NCBI RefSeq assembly: GCF_026344005.1
Contig: NZ_JAPKNH010000002.1
Span: 434,001-498,000 of the forward strand
Direction: 5' to 3'
Length of the DNA stretch: 64,000 nt
Source: Kaistia terrae
GTDB taxonomy: Bacteria > Pseudomonadota > Alphaproteobacteria > Rhizobiales > Kaistiaceae
Part shown: one piece after another, positions 27,203 to 35,929 of the stretch
How the letters are laid out: every line of letters starts with the position of its first letter
Position numbering within the stretch: position 1 is the first letter of the stretch
Notes under the pieces: generated by a model
The model's input: only the letters and a program-made list of their open reading frames with translations
Told to the model about the DNA's origin: nothing
Database searches by the model: none
Translations under genes and position numbers: made by a program

Positions 27203-27457
27203 TCAGGCGCGCTTCTTGACGATGAAGCCCCAGATAAGCAGCACGATGATGGCGCCGACGATCGCGCCGATGAAACCGGCTTGGTCGTTGGGGCCGTACC
27301 AACCGATGGCCTGGCCGAGATAGGTGGCCAGGAAGGCGCCGGCGATACCGAGGATGACCGTCAGAATAAAGCCGCTCGGCTCATTGCTGCCGGGGGTGAT
27401 GAACTTGGCAATGACGCCGGCGACGAAGCCGATGATGATGGTCCAGATGATGCCCAT
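27203..27457 (-). CDS. GlsB/YeaQ/YmgE-family stress-associated membrane protein
   Basis: An 84-residue protein with three Gly-rich membrane helices: MGIIWTIIIGFVAGVIAKFI, FILTVILGIAGAFLATYLG and FIGAIVGAIIVLLIWGFIV. The start at 27457 has GGGGAG 7 nt upstream. Members are often induced by general stress in alphaproteobacteria, but no such promoter is obvious here. Confidence 0.9.
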   Translation of the reverse strand: MGIIWTIIIGFVAGVIAKFITPGSNEPSGFILTVILGIAGAFLATYLGQAIGWYGPNDQAGFIGAIVGAIIVLLIWGFIVKKRA

Positions 27458-27534
27458 GAGGCGCTCCCCGTGATGGTGCCGCGATCGAGCGGCCGCATCA
27501 GAATCTTGCACCGGTCCGGCTGATTTGGCGAGAG

Positions 27535-27954
27535 CTAATCGACTTTGACGCCGCCGCGCATCGCCTTGACGCCCGAGCGCTTGGCTTTCCCCTCCAAACG
27601 GCGCTTCTTGGAAGCCATGGTTGGTTTGGTGGCGCGGCGCGGGGTCGGCGGTATGATCGCCTCCTGGATCAGCGCGACCAGGCGCTCCAGCGCATCGGCG
27701 CGGTTGCGAGCCTGATCGCGAAACCGCTGCGCCGTGATGACGATAACGCCGTTTTGCGTCAGCTTCGAACCCGCGAGCCGCATCAGGCGCACCGCCACGT
27801 CATCCCGCAAGGCGCGCGAACGCCGGGCGTCGAAGCGCAGTTGCACCGCGCTCGACACCTTGTTCACATTCTGCCCACCCGGCCCGGAAGATCGGATGAA
27901 GCTCTCCTCGATTTCACTGTCGTCGAGGGCGATGTCGTCATTGATGCGGATCAT
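27535..27954 (-). CDS. arfB: Alternative ribosome-rescue peptidyl-tRNA hydrolase ArfB
   Basis: A 139-residue protein that enters the A site of stalled ribosomes and hydrolyses peptidyl-tRNA. The catalytic GGQ lies in RSSGPGGQNVNKVSSAVQLRF (parts) near residue 26, and the C-terminal Lys/Arg tail (ASKKRRLEGKAKRSGVK) binds the mRNA channel. The ATG at 27954 (MIRINDDIALDD) is the usual family start; an ATG eight codons earlier is less likely. Confidence 0.93.
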   Translation of the reverse strand: MIRINDDIALDDSEIEESFIRSSGPGGQNVNKVSSAVQLRFDARRSRALRDDVAVRLMRLAGSKLTQNGVIVITAQRFRDQARNRADALERLVALIQEAIIPPTPRRATKPTMASKKRRLEGKAKRSGVKAMRGGVKVD

Positions 27955-28061
27955 GATGGCCTTCCAGGCCGACCGCATAGCATGACCAAGAGCTTTTCGG
28001 CAGGGGGTGTCGCAGCGACTCGTGACTTGTGCTAGAATCAGTCAGCAGAACGGGGGTATCG

Positions 28062-28250
28062 ATGAATCTCCAGTTTGGACTAGCTGTCGCGCTCGTCGTC
28101 GTGGCCGGCTTTCTGCTTGCCAACAAGGCCGGTGCGGGTCCGATTATCTGGGCCGATCACAGCGTTGCTTCGCATCGCGCGGTCGTGCTTTCCGGGGTGT
28201 CGTTCGCGTTCGATGGGGCGCTGTCGCACATCCGGATCCCGCAGCGCTGA
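28062..28250 (+). CDS. Hypothetical small exported or membrane protein
   Basis: A 62-residue protein that I do not recognise: one N-terminal hydrophobic helix (FGLAVALVVVAGFLLANKAGA) followed by a short tail of about 38 residues with three His. The ATG at 28062 is preceded by a GGGGG run at plausible distance. It is divergent from arfB across 107 nt. Support comes only from topology and spacing. Confidence 0.45.
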   Translation: MNLQFGLAVALVVVAGFLLANKAGAGPIIWADHSVASHRAVVLSGVSFAFDGALSHIRIPQR

Positions 28251-28409
28251 CGACCGCCGGCAAAAGGCCGGCCGGATCTTCCTTCGCCGCGCTTTGCGCG
28301 GGATCCATTCCTGCGCCTTGGCTTTTTCAGCGCGAATCCGTCACGGAAGCCGCGAATTGCAAGTCTCGGTTCCGACCATGGATTTGGCGGTGAAGTGCCG
28401 GAGATCCCG

Positions 28410-28733
28410 TCAGGACGGTGGCGAATAGCTGCCGGCTTTCGCCTTGCTCATCGCTTCCATGCTCTCGGCTGTCGTCATCAGCGCCGTTGTCCGGAATTTC
28501 GACAAGGCGCCTGACGCGCCCGTCGCCATGGCCACGGATGCTGCCGCCACATTGCTTGGGAACTCGGCGATCATGACGACGTCGAATTCGCCGAGCGCGA
28601 AATGGAAGGAATTCAGCTTGCCGCCCATCGATTCGACGACCTTGCGGGCCGCATCCTCGCGGTTCTGCGGATTGGCGACCATCGCCTTGACGGCACTGGT
28701 CGTATAGGAGACCTGCAACAGGTAGTGGGCCAT
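28410..28733 (-). CDS. GYD-domain protein
   Basis: A 107-residue dimeric alpha-beta barrel protein of the GYD family: HYLLQVSYTTSAVKAMV at the start, GGKLNSFHFALGEFDVVMI in the centre (the family GYD triad reads GEFD here), and a variable end. GGAGG sits 6 nt before the ATG at 28733. Function unknown. Confidence 0.85.
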   Translation of the reverse strand: MAHYLLQVSYTTSAVKAMVANPQNREDAARKVVESMGGKLNSFHFALGEFDVVMIAEFPSNVAAASVAMATGASGALSKFRTTALMTTAESMEAMSKAKAGSYSPPS

Positions 28734-28865
28734 GTCGTCCTCCCTTCGGGCGCGCTGAAGCACCCGGGCCGCCCGGCTCGGATCCGGCGGATCGGCGGGG
28801 CAGTTGCCAACAGTGAACCTCTTGTTGACGTAAGGGAAGGTCGCGAGGCGCGGCTCGCGAGAGCT

Positions 28866-29123
28866 TTACTGCTGCGCCTTGGCCTCTTCGATTGCCTTGT
28901 CATAGGCGGCGCAGATTTCGTCAAAACTGGTGGTGCGTTCAGCGACCCGGTCGACCTCGACCTGGCGCTGGCGCCAATCGGCGGCTTTCGCCGGATCCTT
29001 GGCGGTGATGGCTTTCACCAGTTCCGCGAGCGAGATCGACTTCGCCTGCAATTCCTCTTGGGTGCAGGCAAAGGCCGGCGTCGCCACAAGAAGAAGTGAA
29101 AGTGCCAGGATCGTACGGCGCAT
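28866..29123 (-). CDS. Small periplasmic helical protein of unknown function
   Basis: An 85-residue protein starting MRRTILALSLLLVATPAFAC at 29123, with GAGGAT upstream. The signal peptide is followed directly by a Cys (CTQEEL); the context lacks a proper lipobox, so the Cys may be free. The mature 65 residues look wholly helical (AAYDKAIEEAKAQQ). No family recognised. Confidence 0.65.
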   Translation of the reverse strand: MRRTILALSLLLVATPAFACTQEELQAKSISLAELVKAITAKDPAKAADWRQRQVEVDRVAERTTSFDEICAAYDKAIEEAKAQQ

Positions 29124-29210
29124 TGTCAGATATCCTCGTCTGGAAGCCAGTCCCCGATCCGATATAGAGCCTCTCGTCCGGCGATGCACGCCTGCCGGGC
29201 TCCGGGCAAA

Positions 29211-29238
29211 GAAAAGGGGCGTCGAAACGCCCCTTTTC
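29211..29238 (-). terminator. Terminator of the sugar-binding protein gene
   Basis: A perfect 12-bp stem GAAAAGGGGCGT/ACGCCCCTTTTC around CGAA. On the minus strand the stem ends in a T-run, and it lies 37 nt after the stop of the gene at 29276. Confidence 0.9.
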
Positions 29239-29275
29239 GCTGGATATCGGGTCGACGAGCTGACCGCCGCTGGCT

Positions 29276-30265
29276 TTACTTGGCCAGGCAGGTGTCGGCG
29301 TTTTCCGGCAGGCAGGTGTCGAGGCCCGTGAACAGGATCTCGTCAACCTTCTCGCCATTGATCAGCTTGATCATGGCATCCGGAGCCTTGTAGCCCATCT
29401 CGAACGGGCGCTGGCCGATCTGTGCATGGCTGCGGCCGGCCTTGAGCGCGTCGATCTGCGGCGGCAGCGTGTCGCCAGCGATGATCACGAGGTCCTTGCT
29501 CTTCAGGCGCTCCATCACGCCATCGGTGACCTGCGCATAGGCCTGCGGGGCGAACTGGGCCCAGCCGCCGACGAGCACGAAGGCGTCGAGCTTCGGATTG
29601 GCGGTGAAGGTGTCGCTCATCTGCTGGTTGGCGAGGTCGGACTGGTCGTTGGTGAACAGCGGGCAACCTGCCGGCTCGGTCCAGCCGTTCTGTCCGGTCA
29701 GCGAGTCGATGCCCTTGGCGCCTGCGAGGGTATCGCGCACGCCGGCAGCGCGGGCGGCGATGTTGGCAGCCGCGACGTTACCGAGCTGGAGGCAGACGGT
29801 GCCGCCCTTCTTATGCTTCTGCAGCTCTTCGCCCATCTTGACGCCCATCAGGTAGTTGTCGGTACCCAGATAGGCCTTGCGGAGCGCTGCATCTTCCTTG
29901 TTCAAATCTGCGTCAACCGTCATCACCGGGATGGTCGGCGCGCGCTGCTTCAGCAGGTTGGCCATGGCCGGCGCGTTGGACGGCGAGATGGCGATGGCTG
30001 CGACGCCCTTCGTCAGAAGGTCGTCGACGATCTGAACTTCGCCGGCTTCATCGTTGCTGGAGGCGGGGCCGGTATAGAGGCAGGTGTAACCCTTGCCCGC
30101 ATTCTCGGCATTCCACTTCTGGCAGCCCTTGTTGATTTCTTCGAAGAAGGGGTTGTCGAGGCCCTTCACGACAATCGCGAGAATCTTGTCTTCCGCCCGA
30201 GCGGCGCCGAGGGTTAGGGCGAGGCAGGTGGTAGCAAGCGACAGTATCGCCAGTGTCTTCTTCAT
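29276..30265 (-). CDS. Sugar ABC transporter substrate-binding protein (CUT2/ribose type)
   Basis: A 329-residue periplasmic binding protein from the ATG at 30265 (MKKTLAILSL), with GGAGG 8 nt upstream. A signal peptide ends at ARAE near residue 25. KILAIVVKGLDNPFFEEINKG is the family start (in parts) and ISPSNAPAMANLL and TVDADLNKEDAA line the binding cleft. Four cysteines (KGCQKW, YTCLY, GCPLF, DTCLP) are unusual for the family and may form disulfides. Its partner ATPase and permease are divergent at 30736-32503. The sugar is not known. Confidence 0.9.
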   Translation of the reverse strand: MKKTLAILSLATTCLALTLGAARAEDKILAIVVKGLDNPFFEEINKGCQKWNAENAGKGYTCLYTGPASSNDEAGEVQIVDDLLTKGVAAIAISPSNAPAMANLLKQRAPTIPVMTVDADLNKEDAALRKAYLGTDNYLMGVKMGEELQKHKKGGTVCLQLGNVAAANIAARAAGVRDTLAGAKGIDSLTGQNGWTEPAGCPLFTNDQSDLANQQMSDTFTANPKLDAFVLVGGWAQFAPQAYAQVTDGVMERLKSKDLVIIAGDTLPPQIDALKAGRSHAQIGQRPFEMGYKAPDAMIKLINGEKVDEILFTGLDTCLPENADTCLAK

Positions 30266-30735
30266 GATGTTGTCCTCCCGAGACAATAGAATTCGCTCGC
30301 CCGCCGCCCGATCCGGGTCTCGCCTTCCCGTCCCGGGTGTTCCCGGTGACGAACTGCGGACGATCGGATGTTTGCCTTCGGCGGGCTGGATCTACTAAAT
30401 TCCGAATTCGAACAAAGTCAATCCGATTAATCCTATGAAACACGGCATACCGCAATGCAATGTAAATATTGTGCTTTGCAACTAAGGTAACGGGGTTCAC
30501 CGTTTTCATGGCGCGGCGTGGTAAGGTACAGCGCTTTACTAAGGTTCGTTCCCGTCGGGGTTAAATCAGCTTATCTGTCTCAACGGCATCGGAAGTGCAT
30601 TTGTCCGATGTTAAAGTTGACGGCGGTCGGGCGCGCCCATAAGGGTTGAAATCGAGACCCGGGCGGCGTGCCGAACCGGAACAGAGGGTAACGACGGGCC
30701 GATCAACGGCCTGCGTGGCAGGGAGGAGCGCCGGG
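30266..30735. promoter_or_regulatory. Divergent control region of the second sugar transporter
   Basis: A 470-nt gene-free stretch between the binding protein and the ATPase, AT-richer than its flanks. Dyads seen are CAAT-N6-ATTG near 30457, AACGG-N6-CCGTT at 30489-30504, and GTAAGG-N7-CTTTAC near 30520. Any could be a LacI- or ROK-type operator. I see no coding frame with a ribosome site. Confidence 0.5.
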
Positions 30736-31476
30736 ATGACTGTCCTGGAACTCAAGGGCATATCGAAGCATTTCGGGGCGATTCAGGCCCTGAACGACGT
30801 TTCGCTCACCATCAAGCCGGGCGAAGTCGTCGGGCTGATGGGCGACAATGGCGCCGGAAAGTCGACGCTGGTGAAGATCATCGCCGGCAATTTTCCGCCC
30901 TCGCACGGCACGATGCGGGTGCTGGACCGCGAGGTTCATTTCCACAAGCCGGTCGAAGCGCGCGAAAACGGCATCGAGGTCGTCTACCAGGACCTCGCGC
31001 TTTGCAACAATCTGACGGCGGCGGCCAATGTCTTCCTGGGACGCGAGTTGAAGCGCGGCTTCGGTCCGATCCGCATCCTCGATTATGCGACGATGTACAA
31101 GCGCGCCGCTGATCTGTTCAAGGAGTTGAAGTCGGAGACGCGGCCGCGCGATCTGGTCAAGCAGATGTCGGGTGGTCAACGCCAGGCCGTGGCGATCGCT
31201 CGGACCCGGCTTTCCGATTCGAAGATCGTGCTGATGGACGAGCCAACGGCGGCGATCAGCGTGCGCCAGGTGGCCGAGGTGCTGAACCTCATCCGCCGGC
31301 TGCGCGACCAGGGCATCGCCGTGATCCTGATCAGCCACCGGATGCCCGACGTGTTCTCCGTTTGCGACAAGATCGTCGTGCTGCGGCGTGGCACCAAGGT
31401 GGCCGACAAGCTGATCTCCGAAAGCTCGCCGGAAGAAGTGACGGCCTTGATCACCGGCGCGCTCGAGCGCGCCTGA
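30736..31476 (+). CDS. Sugar ABC transporter ATP-binding protein, single-domain
   Basis: A 246-residue ATPase starting MTVLELKGISKHFGAIQAL, with GGAGGAG about 10 nt upstream. Walker A GDNGAGKST, signature QMSGGQRQAVAIAR and Walker B VLMDEPTAAIS are intact. Most CUT2 transporters have a fused two-domain ATPase; this has one domain, like FrcA, so it must act as a homodimer. The permease starts 31 nt downstream. Confidence 0.9.
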   Translation: MTVLELKGISKHFGAIQALNDVSLTIKPGEVVGLMGDNGAGKSTLVKIIAGNFPPSHGTMRVLDREVHFHKPVEARENGIEVVYQDLALCNNLTAAANVFLGRELKRGFGPIRILDYATMYKRAADLFKELKSETRPRDLVKQMSGGQRQAVAIARTRLSDSKIVLMDEPTAAISVRQVAEVLNLIRRLRDQGIAVILISHRMPDVFSVCDKIVVLRRGTKVADKLISESSPEEVTALITGALERA

Positions 31477-31507
31477 CATCGAGCGAAACTGAGAGGGAGT
31501 TACGAAA

Positions 31508-32503
31508 ATGGCTGTTTCGCTCGACGACACCATCAATCGCCAGACGCACAGCACGTTGAGCTGGCTGCTGTCGCGCCAGACTTTCTGGGTCTTTCTCGCG
31601 GCGTTGTTGGCCTGTATCGCGCTGTCATTCCTGACCGATACGTTCGCGACGAGGAACAATCTCTTCAACGTGACGCGCAATTTTGCTTTTGTCGGCATTG
31701 TCGCCATCGGCATGACGGTCGTCATCATCTCGGGCGGCATCGACCTGTCGGTCGGTTCGACGCTCTGCCTGTCGGCGATCGTCACCGGTTTGGTGATGAG
31801 CGCCGGCTATCCGCTTGCCGTCGGCATCGCGCTGGCGCTGATCGCCGCCATCCTCGTCGGCGTCGTCAACGGAGTGCTGATTGCCTATGTGGGCATGCCG
31901 CCCTTTGTGGTGACGCTCGGCATGCTTTCGGTCGCCCGAAGCATGGCGCTGGTGCTGTCCAACAACAAGATGGTCTACCAGTTCGGTCCCGATCAGGCGC
32001 TGTTGCTGCAACTCGGCGGCGGCACCACCTTCGGCATCGCCAACCCGCTGATCGTGCTTGCCGTGATGGCGCTGATCGCCGGCTTCGTATTCCGCTGGAC
32101 GGGCTGGGGTCGGCATATCTTCGCCATCGGCGGTAATGAGCATGCGGCGATCCTGACGGGCGTGCCGGTCCGGCGCATCAAGGTTGGCGTCTATGTCATC
32201 TCGGCGCTGACGGCGGGCATTGCCGGCGTGCTGATGACCGGCTGGCTCGGCAGCGTGACCACCAATCTCGGCACCGGCATGGAACTGACCGTGATCGCGG
32301 CGACTGTCATCGGCGGTGCCAATCTTGCCGGTGGCGTGGGGACGGCCTTTGGCGCCGTGGTCGGCGCGGCGCTGATCGAGGTGATCCGCAACAGCCTGAT
32401 CCTGTTGGGCATCTCGACCTTCTGGCAGGGTGCCTTCGTCGGCAGCTTCATCGTCATCGCGGTCGCCTTCGACCGCATCCGCAGCCTCCGCCAGTCGGAC
32501 TGA
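31508..32503 (+). CDS. Sugar ABC transporter permease (CUT2)
   Basis: A 331-residue permease with about nine or ten membrane helices. The family landmarks VIISGGIDLSVGSTL near residue 77 and GGANLAGGVGTAFGAVVGA near residue 265 are present. GAGAGGGAG precedes the ATG. It works with the ATPase just upstream and, by inference, with the divergent binding protein. Confidence 0.92.
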   Translation: MAVSLDDTINRQTHSTLSWLLSRQTFWVFLAALLACIALSFLTDTFATRNNLFNVTRNFAFVGIVAIGMTVVIISGGIDLSVGSTLCLSAIVTGLVMSAGYPLAVGIALALIAAILVGVVNGVLIAYVGMPPFVVTLGMLSVARSMALVLSNNKMVYQFGPDQALLLQLGGGTTFGIANPLIVLAVMALIAGFVFRWTGWGRHIFAIGGNEHAAILTGVPVRRIKVGVYVISALTAGIAGVLMTGWLGSVTTNLGTGMELTVIAATVIGGANLAGGVGTAFGAVVGAALIEVIRNSLILLGISTFWQGAFVGSFIVIAVAFDRIRSLRQSD

Positions 32504-32513
32504 TTTTCACGCC

Positions 32514-32547
32514 CCGGGCGCCGCGACGAAGCGGCGCCCGGTTTTTC
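32514..32547 (+). terminator. Terminator of the ATPase-permease operon
   Basis: An 11-bp stem CCGGGCGCCGC/GCGGCGCCCGG around GACGAA, followed by TTTTTC. Confidence 0.9.
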
Positions 32548-32649
32548 TTTGAGGCAGTGGGTTCCCGAGCAGGCGACAAGGTCGCCCTCGACTGTTCGCG
32601 GCGGCTGACGCAAGAATGCGCTCCCGATCTCGAGCGAACCTCAGTCAGC

Positions 32650-33012
32650 ATGAAGCTTCCCAATCAGACCGAAGGCCTCCGCTTCCGTCTCGTCCTGAAA
32701 CCCGGCTTCGCGCTCGGGCCGGGCAAGGCGGACTTGCTGGAGGCGATCGCCGAAAGCGGCTCGCTGGCGGGCGCCGGCGCGCGTCTCACCATGAGTCCGA
32801 AACGCGTATGGGGGCTTGTGCGCGAGATGAATGCCGCTTTTCGCGATCCGCTGGTCGAGACGGAGAAGGGGGGGACGGGCGGCGGCGGCAGCGCGCGATT
32901 GACGCCGGCCGGACGGCTCGTACTCGATCGCTATCGCGCCATGGAAGCCGAGACAAACGCCCGCATCGCCGCCGGTGTCGCGGAATTACGCGGGCTCATG
33001 CGCGAAGATTGA
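32650..33012 (+). CDS. ModE-type winged-helix DNA-binding protein without molbindin domain
   Basis: A 120-residue regulator resembling the ModE N-terminal domain: GKADLLEAIAESGSLAGAGARLTMSPKRVWGLVREMN (parts) forms the HTH, followed by the wing TGGGGSARLTPAGRLVLDRYRAME and a dimerisation helix. The C-terminal tandem TOBE domains of full ModE are absent, so it cannot sense molybdate alone. The ATG at 32650 lacks a strong ribosome site. The mod operon with its free molbindin is 7-10 kb away. Confidence 0.83.
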   Translation: MKLPNQTEGLRFRLVLKPGFALGPGKADLLEAIAESGSLAGAGARLTMSPKRVWGLVREMNAAFRDPLVETEKGGTGGGGSARLTPAGRLVLDRYRAMEAETNARIAAGVAELRGLMRED

Positions 33013-33023
33013 GATCGGACGTC

Positions 33024-34271
33024 TCAGGCGTCCGATGAGGTTCCCAGACGTGCCAAAATGCCGTTGGCGGCGGCGATACCGGTGGCAAAGCTCGCCTGCA
33101 GCAGATAGCCGCCGGTTGGCGCTTCCCAGTCGATCATTTCGCCGGCGACGAAGACGCCCGGCAGCTTCTTCAGCATCATGGTGTCGTCGATGCTGCTCCA
33201 GGCCACGCCGCCCGCCGTCGAGATGGCGCGTTCGATGCCCTCCGTGCCGGTCAGGCGGATCGGCACGGACTTGATCAGGGCGGCAAGGTCTTTCGCGTCG
33301 CGCGGCAGGGCAGGACCGCCGCCACCTTCGCGAAGCAGGTTTATCGCCACCGGCGAGAGATGCACCGCCTTGCGCAGCTGATTGGAGAGCGACTGGCTCT
33401 GCTTCTGGATCGCGATCCGCGTCGCCAGCTCATCAACGCTGCGGCTGGGGGCGAGATCGAGATGGATCGTCGCCGAGCCGTCGCGGGCGATGGCGTCACG
33501 AAGCGGCGCCGACAGCGCGTAGATGACGCCGCCTTCAAGCCCGTAACTCGTGACCATCGCCTCGCCACGAAGCATCGCGTCCTCGAAGCCGATGGCGAGG
33601 GTCTTTAGTGGCTGGCCGGCAAAGCGGGTCCTGAAGATGTCCGACCAGTCGACGCGAAATCCGCCATTGGCCGGGCGCAGTGGCGTGATGTCGACGCCCT
33701 TTTCCCAGAGAATGTCGGCGAAGGCGCCGTTGGAGCCGAGGCGCGGCCAGCTTGCGCCGCCAAGCGCCAGCAGCGTGGCTTCGGCGGCAACCGTTTCGCT
33801 CGCACCATCGGGGCGGCGGAAAACCGGCCGCGTCTCCGCATCAAATCCCACCCAGTCGTCGCGCAGCACGAAACGGACGCCGAGGCTGTCGAGCCGGCGC
33901 AGCCAGGCGCGCAGCAGCGGCGAGGCTTTCAGGGCAGTTGGGAAGACGCGGCCGCTGGAGCCGACAAAGGTCGGCGTTCCGAGTTCTTCGGCCCAGGCGC
34001 GCAGAGCTTCCGGCGGAAACGCCTCGATCAGCGGGCGCAGCCTGGCCGATGCCGCGCCGTAGCGGCCGAGGAAGGCTTCCAGTGGTTCGCTATGGGTCAG
34101 GTTGAGGCCGCCGCGCCCTGCCATCAGCAGTTTGCGACCGACGGAAGGCATGCGGTCATGCACCGTGACGGCGAGACCGGCCTTGGCGAGCGTCTCGGCG
34201 GCGATCAGGCCGGCAGGGCCGGCGCCGATGATTGCCACGGAGGGCTTGTGGGGAGAGGTTTGATTGGACAT
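33024..34271 (-). CDS. HI0933/TIGR03862-type FAD-dependent flavoprotein
   Basis: A 415-residue NAD(P)/FAD oxidoreductase starting MSNQTSPHKPSVAIIGAGPA at 34271. The dinucleotide-binding motif GAGPAGLIAAETLAKAG is near residue 17, MAGRGGLNLTHSEP near residue 50 is the family hallmark, and the C-terminal FAD segment VFVAGEMIDWEAPTGGYLLQ closes the domain. Family members reduce diverse small molecules; the substrate is unknown. It converges with the ModE-like gene, 11 nt apart. Confidence 0.9.
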   Translation of the reverse strand: MSNQTSPHKPSVAIIGAGPAGLIAAETLAKAGLAVTVHDRMPSVGRKLLMAGRGGLNLTHSEPLEAFLGRYGAASARLRPLIEAFPPEALRAWAEELGTPTFVGSSGRVFPTALKASPLLRAWLRRLDSLGVRFVLRDDWVGFDAETRPVFRRPDGASETVAAEATLLALGGASWPRLGSNGAFADILWEKGVDITPLRPANGGFRVDWSDIFRTRFAGQPLKTLAIGFEDAMLRGEAMVTSYGLEGGVIYALSAPLRDAIARDGSATIHLDLAPSRSVDELATRIAIQKQSQSLSNQLRKAVHLSPVAINLLREGGGGPALPRDAKDLAALIKSVPIRLTGTEGIERAISTAGGVAWSSIDDTMMLKKLPGVFVAGEMIDWEAPTGGYLLQASFATGIAAANGILARLGTSSDA

Positions 34272-34333
34272 CGCCGCGGTTTGTCGGTCGAAACCGCGGC
34301 GATCGCAAGTGGGTAGGTTAAGCGAGGTCGCGT

Positions 34334-35161
34334 TTAGCGCTTGCCGACCAGCTTGTCGGCGAAGAGGGCCGCGCTCTTGGCGTAGACGCCGGCCTTGTTC
34401 CACTCGCGCAGGACGCCGAAATTGTGCGAGCCTTCCTCCCAGCTGCCGCCGCGCTGCCAGCCATAACCCTTCAGGTAATTGGCGGTGGAGGCGAGTACGT
34501 CGATCGGGCTGTTGCGCAGATCGGCATGGCCATTGCGGTCGAAGTCGACGGCGAAGCGGACATAGGATGTCGGCAGGAACTGGGTCTGGCCAATTTCACC
34601 GGCCCAGCCGCCCTTCATCTGCGCCGGCGTCAGGTCGCCGCGCTGGACGATCTTCAGGGCGGCCATCAATTGATTCTCGAAGAATTCGCCGCGGCGGCAG
34701 TCGAAGGCGAGGGTGGCGAGCGAGCGGATCGTCGACATGTTGCCGCTACCGGCGCCGAAATCGGTCTCCATGCCCCAGATTGCGATCAGGATCGGCGCGG
34801 GGACGCCGAACTGCTTCTCGATCCGGTCGAGCGTGCTCTTGTACTGCTGCATCAGCTTCTTGCCCTTGGCGACGCGGCCGGGCGAGACGACGCGCTTCGC
34901 GTAGACTTCGAAGGGCTGGCTGAAATGCTTCTGGTTGCGATCGAGCTTCATGACCCGCGGGTCATAAGTGACGCCCGAAAGCGCCTGATCGACGACGGAG
35001 CGCGAGATGCCGGCCGAAACGGCCTCGGCCTTGAATTCGGTCAACCAGGCGCCAAACTGCGCCGGATTGTTGCCGCAGGTCGCAGCTTCGGCCCGTCCCA
35101 GACCAGCTGCGAGCGCGACGGTGAGAACCAGGGCGGACAGGCGGAGCTTCGAGGTCTTCAT
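34334..35161 (-). CDS. MltB-family lytic murein transglycosylase, short form
   Basis: A 275-residue exported enzyme that cleaves the MurNAc-GlcNAc bond with anhydro-MurNAc formation. A signal peptide ends at AEAA near residue 27. The catalytic Glu is in IAIWGMETDFGAG, and GWAGEIGQTQFLPTSYVRFAV and VDFDRNGHADLRNS are family motifs. No peptidoglycan-binding domain follows, unlike the paralogue at 36139. Confidence 0.93.
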   Translation of the reverse strand: MKTSKLRLSALVLTVALAAGLGRAEAATCGNNPAQFGAWLTEFKAEAVSAGISRSVVDQALSGVTYDPRVMKLDRNQKHFSQPFEVYAKRVVSPGRVAKGKKLMQQYKSTLDRIEKQFGVPAPILIAIWGMETDFGAGSGNMSTIRSLATLAFDCRRGEFFENQLMAALKIVQRGDLTPAQMKGGWAGEIGQTQFLPTSYVRFAVDFDRNGHADLRNSPIDVLASTANYLKGYGWQRGGSWEEGSHNFGVLREWNKAGVYAKSAALFADKLVGKR

Positions 35162-35269
35162 AATAAGCCTTTGTCTAGTCGGAACGGCCGTTAACTATGC
35201 GGGCTTCGCGAGCACGCGCAAGACGACACTAGCGGAGGGAAGGTTACCTAGCGGTTGAGGAGGCGCATC

Positions 35270-35289
35270 AGTGTGATCTTGGTCACACT
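35270..35289. promoter_or_regulatory. CRP-type palindrome between mltB-like gene and yaiI
   Basis: AGTGTGATCTTGGTCACACT is a perfect dyad and contains TGTGA-N6-TCACA, the canonical CRP half-site arrangement. It lies about 110 nt upstream of the transglycosylase ATG. Whether an alphaproteobacterial CRP/FNR protein uses it is unknown. Confidence 0.4.
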
Positions 35290-35342
35290 TTGCCGGCATT
35301 TTGGCCCGCTGGAAGGTGCTGTCGGCGTCCGACGACGTGGTT

Positions 35343-35840
35343 TCAGCCGAAGCCTGCCCGCTTCAGCCGGACGATCGCCAGATCAAGGGCGGAGAGGAAG
35401 GCGGAACGGTCACGCGGCGAGAAGGGGCGTGGTCCGCCGGTGATGGCGCCGGCCGAGCGCAAATCTTCCATCAGGTTGCGGGTCGCCAGCACATTGCCGA
35501 TCGAGGCTTCGGTGAAAGGCCTGCCATTCGAGCCGATGACGTCGGCGCCCGCCTTGATGCAGCGGTCGGCCAGAGGGATATCCGCCGTGATGACGATGTC
35601 GCCGCGACCGACGCGCTCGGCAATCCAGTCATCGGCGATGTTCAGACCGCTCGGCACGACGACGCGCTCGATCCAGGGTTCGCGCGGGATGCTGATCGGC
35701 GTGTTGGCGACGACATGCACCTTGAGGCCATGCCGCTCGGCCACCTTGTAGATCTCGGCCTTCACCGGACAGGCGTCGGCATCGACATAGATCTCGATGG
35801 GGCGGGGCTCTTGGGGAGGATTCGGATTGGAAACAGACAT
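35343..35840 (-). CDS. yaiI: YaiI/YqxD family (DUF188) protein
   Basis: A 165-residue PIN-like protein with [22 protein letters not shown] at the N-terminus (parts), [26 protein letters not shown] in the middle, also in parts, and the family [18 protein letters not shown] end. The conserved acidic residues suggest nuclease activity, not proved. The ATG at 35840 has only a weak ribosome site and lies 6 nt after a terminator serving the upstream microgene, so it probably has its own promoter or relies on read-through. Confidence 0.9.
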   Translation of the reverse strand: MSVSNPNPPQEPRPIEIYVDADACPVKAEIYKVAERHGLKVHVVANTPISIPREPWIERVVVPSGLNIADDWIAERVGRGDIVITADIPLADRCIKAGADVIGSNGRPFTEASIGNVLATRNLMEDLRSAGAITGGPRPFSPRDRSAFLSALDLAIVRLKRAGFG

Positions 35841-35845
35841 TCGAT

Positions 35846-35886
35846 ACTCAAAAAGGCAGAAGGGCCGCCCGCCCGGGCGACCCTTC
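35846..35886 (-). terminator. Terminator of the 25-codon gene
   Basis: On the minus strand a 13-bp stem (GAAGGG, one G-U pair, then CGCCCG) is followed 4 nt later by TTTTT. A second perfect hairpin, CTCCGGC/GCCGGAG, lies at 35902-35920 between the small gene and this stem. Confidence 0.7.
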
Positions 35887-35929
35887 CATTGTCAGACCGC
35901 GCTCCGGCATGAGGCCGGAGGAAAGCCGG

